In this document: in pieces, positions 5,921 to 13,157 of the stretch
Position numbering within the stretch: the stretch's first letter is position 1
How the letters are laid out: the number at the start of each line of letters is the position of its first letter
Source of the DNA: an uncultured Muribaculaceae bacterium
Lineage (GTDB): Bacteria > Bacteroidota > Bacteroidia > Bacteroidales > Muribaculaceae
Length of the DNA: 21,918 nt
NCBI GenBank assembly: GCA_910584735.1
Contig: CAJUBM010000042.1
Coordinates: forward strand, 1-21,918
Direction: 5' to 3'
The notes under the pieces: generated by a model
The model's database searches: none
Told to the model about the DNA's origin: nothing
The model's input: the letters and a program-made list of their open reading frames with translations, nothing else
Translations under genes and position numbers: made by a program

Positions 5921-8656
5921 ATGACAACAGACGACGAAAACATAGAAGAATATACCGACAGTGCGGATTCCCCGGTCTCCGATGGCGGCGACATATCCCT
6001 GCCGGAGCCACAGGAGGAGATGTTTGAGGACGTGGAAGAGGAAGCCGTGGCAGAACTTCCCGCCGCTCCGGGGTCGGAGACGGCGCGTCTGCGCCTTGGC
6101 GGGATGTATCGGTCGTGGTTCCTTGACTATGCCAGCTATGTAATCCTTGAACGTGCGGTGCCGCACATTGATGACGGACTGAAACCCGTGCAACGCCGTA
6201 TTCTACACTCGATGAAGGTGCTCGATGACGGCAGGTATAACAAGGTGGCCAATATCGTGGGGCATACCATGCAGTATCATCCTCATGGCGATGCTTCCAT
6301 AAAGGATGCCCTGGTGCAGCTGGGGCAGAAAGAGCTTCTGATAGACTGCCAGGGCAACTGGGGTAATATACTCACCGGCGATGATGCCGCCGCAGGACGT
6401 TATATAGAGGCCCGTCTTAGCCAGTTCGCGCTTGATACGCTCTATAATCCCAAGGTCACTGACTGGATCCCGTCCTATGACGGGCGTAACAAAGAACCGA
6501 TCACCCTCCCTGTGAAGTTCCCGCTGCTGCTCTTCCAGGGAGTGGAGGGTATCGCCGTCGGTCTGTCTTCAAAAATTCTTCCGCATAATTTCAATGAGAT
6601 TCTTGACGCCTGTATAGCCTCACTCCGTAATGAGGAGTTCGCAATCTACCCCGATTTTCCTACCGGCGGCTTTATTGATGTAAGCCGTTATAACGACGGG
6701 GAGCGCGGAGGTGCGGTGAAGGTGCGTGCCAAGATTGAGAAAATCGACAATAAGACGCTTGCTATAACGGAGATTCCGTTCGGCAAGACAACCCGTGTGG
6801 TTATCGATTCCATACTCAAAGCCTTTGAGAAAGGGAAGATTAAGATACGCAAGGTAGATGATAACACCGCAGAGACGGCCATGATACTTGTGCATCTCCT
6901 TCCCGGCACATCATCTGACAAGGCCATAGACGCCCTATATGCATTTACCGACTGCGAGGTGGCTATCTCTCCGAACTGCTGTGTGATACGCGACAACAAG
7001 CCTTGCTTCCTCACGGTAAGCCGGGTGGTGGAACACAGTGCCGACCGTACCCGCGACCTTTTGCGCCGCGAGCTTGAGATACGCCTGTCCGAGCAGCTTG
7101 AACTGCTGTTCTTTGCCTCCCTTGAGAAATGGTTTATAGAGGAGCGTGTCTACAAGGATAAGGAGTTTGAACAGGGGGAGAACATGGAGGCGGTCGTGGC
7201 ACACGTGCGCCGCCGTCTGCAACCGTTCGAGGACAGACTTGTGCGACCGGCCACCGATGACGATTTGCTCCGTCTTATGGAGATACGCATGAAGCGTATC
7301 TTGAAATTCTCCACCGAGGATGCCGACCGCCAGATTGCTGCCTATAACGAGAAGATTGCCGAACTTAGGGCGCATCTTGAGAATATCACGGAATATACCA
7401 TAAACTGGTTCAGGGGGCTTAAGGAGCGCTATGGCGATAAATATCCGCGCCGCACGGTGATCCGCGGCTTCGACAATATTGATGCTTCACGTGTGGCCGA
7501 GGCGAATGAGAAACTCTACATCAACCGCGACGAGGGCTTTATCGGCACGGCTATGAAGAAAGACGAACTGCTGTTCAGCTGTTCGTTGCTTGACGATGTT
7601 ATAATCTTTTACAATGACGGCCATTATAAGGTTGTGCGTGTGGCAGAGAAACTGTTCGTTGGAAAGAATATCCGCCATATCGGGCTTTTCAAGCGCAACG
7701 ATACGCGCACTATCTATAATGTAATCTATCAGGACGGGCGCGGCGGCACATACTTCATGAAGCGTTTCGCCGTTACGGGCGTTACACGCGATAAGGATTA
7801 CAACCTTACCCAGGGAAAGGCCGGCTCGCGCATATCGTGGTTCTCGGTGAATCCCAACGGTGAGGCCGAGGTGGTGAAAGTCACACTCAAGCCGAAACCG
7901 CGCCTGAAGACATTGCAGTTCGATGTCGATTTCTCCCAGCTTGCAGTGAAGGGGAAGCAGAGCCAGGGAAATATCGTCACCCGCAACGAGGTTCACCGTT
8001 TCTCCCTGAAGGAGAAGGGAGCCTCCACCCTCGGGGGGCGCCAGGTGTGGTTTGACCGAGATGTGTTGCGGCTGAACTACGAGGGTCGTGGCGAGTTCCT
8101 CGGAGAGTTCTCGGGTACGGACCAGGTGCTGGTTATTACCCGTGATGGCGAGTTCTACACCACCAACTTTGATGCTGCCAACCATTATGATGACACTGTG
8201 GCGCGCATAGAGAAATACCGTCCGGGACACATATGGACCGCCGTACTTTATGATGCCGATCAGAAATTCCCATATTTGAAACGCTTTACCTTCGAGTCCT
8301 CTGCCCGCCGTCAGCGCTTTATCGGGGAGAATCCCGATTCGCGTCTCATCCTGCTCAGCGACCATGCCGGGGCGCGTTTCAGGATAACTTTTGCTGATTC
8401 CGATTCCTCAAGGGAACCTATAGAGGTGGATGCTTCGGAGTTCATAGCCGTGAAATCGTTCAAAGCCAAAGGGAAGCGCCTTACAACGTTCCATCTTGGC
8501 AACGTCCTGGAGCTTGAGCCGAATCCTGAGATTGAAGAGGAGCAAGTCGCCGATTCGGAAGAGGACGAAGACGCACAGGAAGCGGCACCCGAGATTGCCG
8601 AACAGTCTGATGATGAGGTGTCTGACGAAATACTCGGTCAAGGCCGGCTGTTCTGA
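5921..8656 (+). CDS. parC: DNA topoisomerase IV subunit A (ParC)
   Basis: Encodes 911 residues. This is the breakage-reunion subunit of topoisomerase IV, which with ParE unlinks daughter chromosomes by ATP-driven double-strand passage. The winged-helix/tower region begins at about 62 (MYRSWFLDYASYVILERAVP), has HPHGD at 120-124 and the active-site R160-Y161 in AAAGRYIEARLS. It continues to a coiled-coil region (to about 510) and a C-terminal beta-pinwheel-like domain (about 540-860). LILHS-type and IVGHTMQYHPHGDASI motifs match Bacteroidota ParC better than GyrA. The position equivalent to E. coli GyrA S83 is Ala125 and to D87 is Asp129. Both ends carry strongly acidic, low-complexity extensions (1-53 and about 866-905). 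parE is not in the window. The gene is first in an operon with the next two genes, 9 bp before the DUF3316-like gene. Confidence 0.93.
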   Translation: MTTDDENIEEYTDSADSPVSDGGDISLPEPQEEMFEDVEEEAVAELPAAPGSETARLRLGGMYRSWFLDYASYVILERAVPHIDDGLKPVQRRILHSMKVLDDGRYNKVANIVGHTMQYHPHGDASIKDALVQLGQKELLIDCQGNWGNILTGDDAAAGRYIEARLSQFALDTLYNPKVTDWIPSYDGRNKEPITLPVKFPLLLFQGVEGIAVGLSSKILPHNFNEILDACIASLRNEEFAIYPDFPTGGFIDVSRYNDGERGGAVKVRAKIEKIDNKTLAITEIPFGKTTRVVIDSILKAFEKGKIKIRKVDDNTAETAMILVHLLPGTSSDKAIDALYAFTDCEVAISPNCCVIRDNKPCFLTVSRVVEHSADRTRDLLRRELEIRLSEQLELLFFASLEKWFIEERVYKDKEFEQGENMEAVVAHVRRRLQPFEDRLVRPATDDDLLRLMEIRMKRILKFSTEDADRQIAAYNEKIAELRAHLENITEYTINWFRGLKERYGDKYPRRTVIRGFDNIDASRVAEANEKLYINRDEGFIGTAMKKDELLFSCSLLDDVIIFYNDGHYKVVRVAEKLFVGKNIRHIGLFKRNDTRTIYNVIYQDGRGGTYFMKRFAVTGVTRDKDYNLTQGKAGSRISWFSVNPNGEAEVVKVTLKPKPRLKTLQFDVDFSQLAVKGKQSQGNIVTRNEVHRFSLKEKGASTLGGRQVWFDRDVLRLNYEGRGEFLGEFSGTDQVLVITRDGEFYTTNFDAANHYDDTVARIEKYRPGHIWTAVLYDADQKFPYLKRFTFESSARRQRFIGENPDSRLILLSDHAGARFRITFADSDSSREPIEVDASEFIAVKSFKAKGKRLTTFHLGNVLELEPNPEIEEEQVADSEEDEDAQEAAPEIAEQSDDEVSDEILGQGRLF

Positions 8657-8665
8657 GAAAACATT

Positions 8666-9523
8666 ATGAAAGCTTGTTATCGATTTCTATCGGCTCTGTT
8701 ATTATTCTTATTCCCGGCTGTCGTCCTATATGCCGGAGAGGAAGATGCGCCCATGCGTCCCGTGAACTCATCATGGATGCTCGGTGTCGGATCGGCCCAT
8801 ATGGTCGATACATATCTTACGCCTCTGGAATATGACGGATGGAATATGTCGTTGGTTTATCAACGTTCCCAGGCAATGAAATTCTCCCCCGAGAGATGGA
8901 TGCAGAGTCTTACGGTCGGGCTGGAGGTGGATCGCACGGAGAATCCGGCGCGTAACGCCTCAATGTACTTTGCCGGACTGCGCGGCTCGTGGGGGATGAT
9001 GTGGCGCCACGGCCTTCCGTTCGGGCTGGCTGCGGCTGTAGGGCCGCAGGTGCGGGGCGACATAGGTGTGGTCTACAGCAACCGAAACGGCAACAATCCG
9101 GCTTCCGTGAAGGCCGACATAACCATTGGTGTGCAGGGGCGCCTTTCGCGAACATTCACTTTGGGGCGGATGCCCGTAACGTTGGGATGGCAGTCGGAAC
9201 TTCCCGTCACAGGTGCGTTCTTCTCGCCCGAGTATGACGAGCTTTACTACGAGATATATCTCGGCAACCATACGGGGCTGGCGCATGCGGCGTGGTGGGG
9301 CAATTTCTTCAGATGGGACAACCTGGTGACTGCCGATTTTGATTTCTCAGCCACACGTCTGAGGCTCGGCTTCCAGTCGGGGGTGCTGTCGACGAAGGTT
9401 AACAACATCACCTCGCGTATTTATAATTTCTCGTTTGTTATCGGCGTGACTACCGACTGGTTTTCCATACGGCGCGGCAGGGAGGTTTCCCCGGCAACAG
9501 GACGTGTGATATATGCATTTTAG
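8666..9523 (+). CDS. DUF3316-like predicted outer-membrane beta-barrel protein
   Basis: Encodes 285 residues. The N-terminus (basic MKACYR, then a leucine/phenylalanine-rich core ending VLYAG) is a signal peptide. The rest consists of alternating, glycine- and aromatic-rich strands (MLGVGSAHMVDTYLTPLEYDG, FAGLRGSWGMMWRHG, LGWQSELPVTGAFFSPEYDE) and ends in phenylalanine (VIYAF), as outer-membrane barrels do. It resembles the Bacteroidota DUF3316 family (from memory, not searched); the function of that family is unknown to me. It begins 9 bp after parC stops, so it is probably co-transcribed and possibly translationally coupled. Its stop falls inside the upstream-most possible start region of the next gene. 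Confidence 0.72.
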   Translation: MKACYRFLSALLLFLFPAVVLYAGEEDAPMRPVNSSWMLGVGSAHMVDTYLTPLEYDGWNMSLVYQRSQAMKFSPERWMQSLTVGLEVDRTENPARNASMYFAGLRGSWGMMWRHGLPFGLAAAVGPQVRGDIGVVYSNRNGNNPASVKADITIGVQGRLSRTFTLGRMPVTLGWQSELPVTGAFFSPEYDELYYEIYLGNHTGLAHAAWWGNFFRWDNLVTADFDFSATRLRLGFQSGVLSTKVNNITSRIYNFSFVIGVTTDWFSIRRGREVSPATGRVIYAF

Positions 9524-9548
9524 TAAGCCGTTCGGCAATCTGATGGTT

Positions 9549-10565
9549 ATGAAAAAGATAGGTCTGTTTGTTCTATATACCGCCATACTTGTTATCACGG
9601 GGGGATGCCATGAAGTCCGCGATTATGCCGATGATCCGCGTGGCACTTTCGAACAGTTATGGACTATCATGGACGAACATTATTGTTTCTTCCGTGAAAA
9701 GGGCGTGGACTGGGAAGAGGTGCACTCGCGATACGCCCCGCAGATAGCGGACCGGATGACGCGTCAGGAACTGTTCGATGTTTGTGCCCGTATGCTGGAT
9801 GAACTGCGCGACGGACATACAAATCTCTCCTCCTCGTTCCGCACCTCATATTATCGTAAATGGTGGAGCGACTATCCCCAGAATTACAGTGCGCGTCTTG
9901 TAGAGGAATATTATTTCCATTTCAACTACCTCTCTGCGGGCAGCTTGGATTACGGCGTCCTGGAAGAGAATGTGGGCTACATACGCTATGCCTCCTTTGC
10001 CTCACCGTTGGGGGAGGGGAATCTTGATGCGGCGTTGGCCTACTGCGCCACCGCTGACGGACTGATAATCGATGTGCGCGACAATGGCGGGGGAAGTATG
10101 ACAAATGTAGAGACATTTGTATCACGGTTCATAACCTCGCGCACCCTCGCGGGTACGATATGCCATAAGACCGGCCCGGGGCATGATGATTTCTCCAAAC
10201 CGTATCCCTACTATTACTATCCGGCAGAGGAGGGTAGGGTGATGTGGGGCAAGCCGGTGGTAGTGCTGTGCAACCGCTCTACATTCTCGGCTGCCAACAA
10301 CTTCGTTTCGGTCATGAAGGGGCTGCCGAATGTACGCATAGTCGGAGCCACCACTGGAGGAGGCTCCGGCATGCCTTTCAGTTCCGAACTGAAAAACGGC
10401 TGGGGTGTCAGATTCTCGGCTTCCCCGGTGCGTGACCCGGAGGGGAATCTGACAGAGTTCGGAGTAGAACCTACCGAAGGGTATGCCGTAGACTTGGATC
10501 CCATGGCGGCTCTTTCCGGCCGTGACTCGATGCTGGACCTGGCCGTGTCGTGTCTTACGAAATAG
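9549..10565 (+). CDS. S41-family peptidase, predicted lipoprotein, no PDZ domain
   Basis: Encodes 338 residues from the chosen ATG. ATGs at 9513 and 9543 are in frame, but 9549 gives a standard lipoprotein signal (MKKIGLFVLYTAILVITGGC, lipidated Cys20). An N-terminal helical S41 segment ends in LRDGHTNL (about 87-93). The catalytic domain follows: GYIRYASF, then LIIDVRDNGGG (172-182), then NRSTFSAAN (242-250), with Ser247 the expected nucleophile, and GATTGGGSG. Between DGHTNL and the catalytic domain there are only about 50 residues, too few for the PDZ domain of CtpA-type proteases, so it resembles the PDZ-less tricorn/IRBP-like branch. It should act on peptides or proteins at the periplasmic or outer face of the envelope; the substrate is unknown. 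It is last in the parC operon, and its stop is 6 bp from the stop of the converging DUF4252 gene. Confidence 0.88.
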   Translation: MKKIGLFVLYTAILVITGGCHEVRDYADDPRGTFEQLWTIMDEHYCFFREKGVDWEEVHSRYAPQIADRMTRQELFDVCARMLDELRDGHTNLSSSFRTSYYRKWWSDYPQNYSARLVEEYYFHFNYLSAGSLDYGVLEENVGYIRYASFASPLGEGNLDAALAYCATADGLIIDVRDNGGGSMTNVETFVSRFITSRTLAGTICHKTGPGHDDFSKPYPYYYYPAEEGRVMWGKPVVVLCNRSTFSAANNFVSVMKGLPNVRIVGATTGGGSGMPFSSELKNGWGVRFSASPVRDPEGNLTEFGVEPTEGYAVDLDPMAALSGRDSMLDLAVSCLTK

Positions 10566-10571
10566 GAACCG

Positions 10572-11057
10572 TTAATTCAGGTTCGCAATCTTCGAGATTT
10601 CCGAGGGGGAGATACGCCCGTTGATGTATATTATATCGGTTTCGTTCTCTTCCTGGTTGATTAGCAGTATCATCCTCAGGGTGCCATCCTCTTCAGGCAG
10701 GCCATACATTGTCATTGACTCATCGTCTTCGTGGGTTGACATCATAATCTCCAAAGAATGTTCTTTGGCGAAACTTGTAACTTGTTTTTCCGCCTCCTCG
10801 CCGGCGCGTTTTGAGCTTATCTCGTAAACGCCCAGGCAGTCGATGGAATCAATTATATTACCTATGTCCGGGACTCCGATATTCATAGAACCGGCCAGTT
10901 TGAGCATTGCCTTGCCGAGGAACACAGTTTCCACGCCTTTCATGCTCGAAAGCGATGGGAATGGATTTCCCTGCGGCAAGGCGGGGCGGGAATCTTGTGC
11001 GAATGTCGTTGCCGAGGCAACGATGAGCAACATCAGGTATAAGAGAATCTTTTTCAT
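10572..11057 (-). CDS. DUF4252-type exported protein
   Basis: Encodes 161 residues. MKKILLYLMLLIVASATTFAQ is a signal peptide without a lipobox. The mature part has the alpha-beta pattern of DUF4252 proteins common in Bacteroidota: a helix containing VFLGKAMLKLAG, a strand (IDCLGVYEISSK), a helix (EEAEKQVTSFAKEH), then several strands (LEIMMSTHEDDESMTMYGL, TLRMILLINQEENETDIIYINGRI) and a final helix. Biochemical function is not known to me. It is last in the sigma operon, 50 bp after the anti-sigma-like gene. Its position and export suggest it is an effector or sensor of the envelope response controlled by that sigma factor (inference). Its fold pattern recurs in the first protein of the same operon. 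Confidence 0.78.
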   Translation of the reverse strand: MKKILLYLMLLIVASATTFAQDSRPALPQGNPFPSLSSMKGVETVFLGKAMLKLAGSMNIGVPDIGNIIDSIDCLGVYEISSKRAGEEAEKQVTSFAKEHSLEIMMSTHEDDESMTMYGLPEEDGTLRMILLINQEENETDIIYINGRISPSEISKIANLN

Positions 11058-11107
11058 ATTCGGTGTTTTCTGTTTTTTGAATTTATGTATTTGTAGGGGG
11101 AGGCGGA

Positions 11108-11899
11108 TTACCCCTTTTCTTTAGGCGCCAGCATCTTGGAGAGTTTGGCGCTTACCCGGGTGTCTATCTTGTTTCCCGTATCTGACACTACCATGTCGGC
11201 TGCGGCCAATGTCCGTCCAAGCGACAGCAGTACGGCTTCCGAGACTTTTGCCGCGCTCTCCGCGCTCATCTCATATATCGCTATTCCACCTTCTTCGCTG
11301 TTGTCGATAACCACCGTGTTGTCTTCTTGTACTGTGGTTCTGATGCGTGGCTTGTCCGCTTTTTTGCGCATCGGTTTTATTTGGGTGTCTTTTTCGCTTT
11401 CTTTGTCGGGAATCGGCGCGACAAGTGTCTGCGCGGATGCATATGAGGAAAGCGTGTCGGTATGTAGCGTAGCCGGGGCATGGACTGTTATCGTAGAGTC
11501 AGGTATGGCCGGGGCTTTGTGAGCGAGTGTGGCGTCATCAGGCGTTGTCTCAGTCACTACCCATATCATACATGCGGCACATGCTGCCGTGGCCGAATAT
11601 GCCGCCCATCGTAGGAAGCGCGGCATGCTGCGGATTTTTTCTGCGGCAAAGTGCCGTGCCGTTAGTTTCCCGAGCTTCTCTCCGAGTCCTTCGGGGGCAT
11701 CGATGCGTGTGAGGTCGGCTTTTTCCTCGGAAAGTGCCGAGAATAGGGCGCGGTCGGCATCGAAAGCGGTATCGTTCTTGGCCGTGGTGTCGAGCAGCCG
11801 TGAGATTTCCGTCTCCTCTTGCGGGGAGGTTTCTCCGGCATAGAAACGCTCTAAAAGCTGTTTCAGACGCTGTATGTCGGTTTGTCGTTCGGTGTTCAT
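11108..11899 (-). CDS. Anti-sigma-factor-like single-pass membrane protein
   Basis: Encodes 263 residues. The N-terminal ~90 residues are cytoplasmic and helical (DIQRLKQLLERFYAGETSPQ, then EETEISRLLD), a style typical of Bacteroidota anti-sigma factors. One membrane span lies at about 95-116 (FLRWAAYSATAACAACMIWV). The periplasmic part (117-263) is Pro/Thr/Ala-rich, then basic (KPMRKKADKPRIR), then a helical C-terminus. The ATG overlaps the TGA of the sigma gene by 4 bp (ATGA), so the two are translationally coupled, the usual sigma/anti-sigma arrangement. It is expected to hold the ECF sigma factor at the inner membrane until an envelope signal arrives. A FecR-type periplasmic domain is not recognisable, so the signal is unknown. 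Confidence 0.75.
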   Translation of the reverse strand: MNTERQTDIQRLKQLLERFYAGETSPQEETEISRLLDTTAKNDTAFDADRALFSALSEEKADLTRIDAPEGLGEKLGKLTARHFAAEKIRSMPRFLRWAAYSATAACAACMIWVVTETTPDDATLAHKAPAIPDSTITVHAPATLHTDTLSSYASAQTLVAPIPDKESEKDTQIKPMRKKADKPRIRTTVQEDNTVVIDNSEEGGIAIYEMSAESAAKVSEAVLLSLGRTLAAADMVVSDTGNKIDTRVSAKLSKMLAPKEKG

Positions 11900-12393
11900 C
11901 TTCGGCGTAATAAAAGTTCTTTTAATTTTTTTCGTGCCCGGCTCAGCTGCTGGCGCACTGTCTCGTTGGAAAAGCCGGTTTCTTCGGCAATTGCCGTATT
12001 ATCAAGTTCTCCATATACTTTCAGCCTCATCACCAGGGATTGTCCGGGAGGGAGCGACTCTATGGCCCGGCGGATTATATGTTCGGTCTCTTCCCCTGAA
12101 AGCTCGTCAGGTGGGTGGCGCAGGCTTTCATCGGCTGCGGCTGTGTCGAGGTCAACCGTGTGTCTCACGCTTTCACGGCGCAAACGGTCGATGCAGATAC
12201 GCCGTATCATGGTGAGGCAGTAGGCCGTAGGGGACGCAACATCGTCAAGGCGGTCGGTGGAATCAAGCAGGCGTTCGAAGGCATCCTGTACTGCATCGCT
12301 GGCATCCTCGGCGGAAGGCAGCATCCTCAGCGCCAGAGCATACATGCGCTGCCACTGCGGGAGATACAGTTGTTCGAAATCCTGACGTTGCAT
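11896..12393 (-). CDS. ECF (sigma-70 family) RNA polymerase sigma factor
   Basis: Encodes 165 residues from MQRQDF. Region 2 is at about 5-70, with MYALALRMLPSAEDASDAVQ followed by DAF (core-binding and -10 recognition) and YCLTMIRRICIDRLRRE. Region 4 is at about 105-160, with IESLPPGQSLVMRLKVYGEL and TAIAEETGFSNETVRQQLSR, the -35 recognition HTH. There is no sigma region 3, which defines the ECF group. The start at 12393 is preferred because it begins the family alignment and leaves 4 bp after the previous stop; an in-frame ATG at 12426 would overlap the upstream gene by 29 bp. It is coupled to the anti-sigma-like gene by a 4 bp overlap. Autoregulation is usual for such operons, but no ECF promoter could be identified with confidence. 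Confidence 0.92.
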   Translation of the reverse strand: MQRQDFEQLYLPQWQRMYALALRMLPSAEDASDAVQDAFERLLDSTDRLDDVASPTAYCLTMIRRICIDRLRRESVRHTVDLDTAAADESLRHPPDELSGEETEHIIRRAIESLPPGQSLVMRLKVYGELDNTAIAEETGFSNETVRQQLSRARKKLKELLLRRR

Positions 12394-12397
12394 CGTG

Positions 12398-12835
12398 TCA
12401 GATAGCTTTTTTGAGGACAGAGTCAACGGCCGACATAGATGTTTTCAGAAATACGCACACTGCGTCGTTCTCATATATGTCGTAGGTGATGACAAGCATT
12501 TCTATGTTTTTCCCCACCGGGTTCATAAGCACCAGGGTTTTCTCGTGGTCTTCGTTGTCGATTACCAACGATATGTTCGGATCGTCGGCAAATCTGCCAA
12601 CCAGTGTCTCCATGGATTCCATGGCAGTCTCGGGAGTGTCCAAAACAAGTACTTTTACGGCTTTTACCTTGTTTAAACTCGCGACACGTGTAAAGAACGA
12701 CCGTATGGTGATATTTGTTGTGCCCGGCACCTCCTTGATGGAGTTGTATGCCGATTCCAGCGCTCCTTTGGCGGCAGAGGCATGGAGAAACATCAGGCAT
12801 AGAATGGCTGTGATTATTATTCTATAGGTCTTCAT
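12398..12835 (-). CDS. Small exported DUF4252-like protein, first gene of the sigma operon
   Basis: Encodes 145 residues. MKTYRIIITAILCLMFLHASA is a signal peptide with cleavage near ASA-AK. The rest follows the same order of elements as the DUF4252 protein at the operon's other end: TTNITIRSFFTRVASLNK aligns with the VETVFLGKAMLKLAG stretch, then strand VKAVKVLVLDTP, helix METLVGRFADD, strands ISLVIDNEDHEKTLVLM and IEMLVITYDIYENDAVCVFL, and a closing helix. Identity is low, so the paralogy is inference from pattern. It ends 4 bp before the sigma-factor ATG, so it is co-transcribed and close to coupling. Function is unknown; an envelope-located partner of the sigma/anti-sigma pair is a reasonable guess. 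Confidence 0.65.
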   Translation of the reverse strand: MKTYRIIITAILCLMFLHASAAKGALESAYNSIKEVPGTTNITIRSFFTRVASLNKVKAVKVLVLDTPETAMESMETLVGRFADDPNISLVIDNEDHEKTLVLMNPVGKNIEMLVITYDIYENDAVCVFLKTSMSAVDSVLKKAI

Positions 12836-13157
12836 AAGGCAGGTGTTTTTGGGGTTCCTGTAGTTATGACGTGGAACATGCGGGAATGTGACATGGAGAT
12901 AAAAATTTTTTGTTCGTAGAGGCGTTCCTCGCGAATGTATAAAATTTTTGCATAATATGCACTTTTGGCGCTTTGGAAATTTGGAGATTCACTTTTTTCA
13001 ATCTACCTTTGCCAAAAGTTGGCATATATGATGATTGCTTTTCATTTTGATGGTGTCATTGTTTGAAAAGTGGCAGAATATATGTAGGATGTCTCTCAAA
13101 GACAGGAAGATTGAAAACTCCTGCCGCTATCGGAATAATAACCAATTTATCATATAC
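12836..13157. other. Divergent intergenic region between the sigma operon and the adhesin gene
   Basis: These 322 bases hold the control regions of two divergent units. The plus-strand promoter is at 12980-13011. No consensus TAnnTTTG/TTTG pair faces the sigma operon. Instead the minus strand has two similar elements, CAGGAACCCC (12860-12851) and GAGGAACGCC (12930-12921), 70 bp apart, whose GGAAC core recalls ECF -35 boxes. Between about 12900 and 12960 the region is A/T-rich. The 13018-13157 part is the long leader of the adhesin gene. Confidence 0.5.
12980..13011 (+). promoter_or_regulatory. Promoter of the giant T9SS adhesin gene
   Basis: TTTG at 12980-12983, a 20 bp gap and TACCTTTG at 13004-13011 fit the Bacteroidota consensus. 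The transcript should begin near 13018, giving a leader of about 140 nt to the ATG at 13158. That is longer than at the other promoters in the window. Confidence 0.75.

Noticed and set aside
4076..6193. A 705-codon open frame on the minus strand
   Set aside because: It lies antisense to the repeat-module gene and the start of parC and crosses the terminator and the parC promoter. Its product is compositionally odd (His/Ile/Arg-rich) with no domain, signal or motif. It is a codon-usage shadow.
6293..6307. Alanine at the ParC position equivalent to GyrA Ser83, as a possible quinolone-resistance change
   Set aside because: HPHGDASI is, from memory, the normal sequence in Bacteroidota ParC, so it is not evidence of acquired resistance.
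7487..8365. A 292-codon open frame antisense to parC
   Set aside because: It is entirely inside a conserved gene in the opposite frame, with no recognisable protein features.
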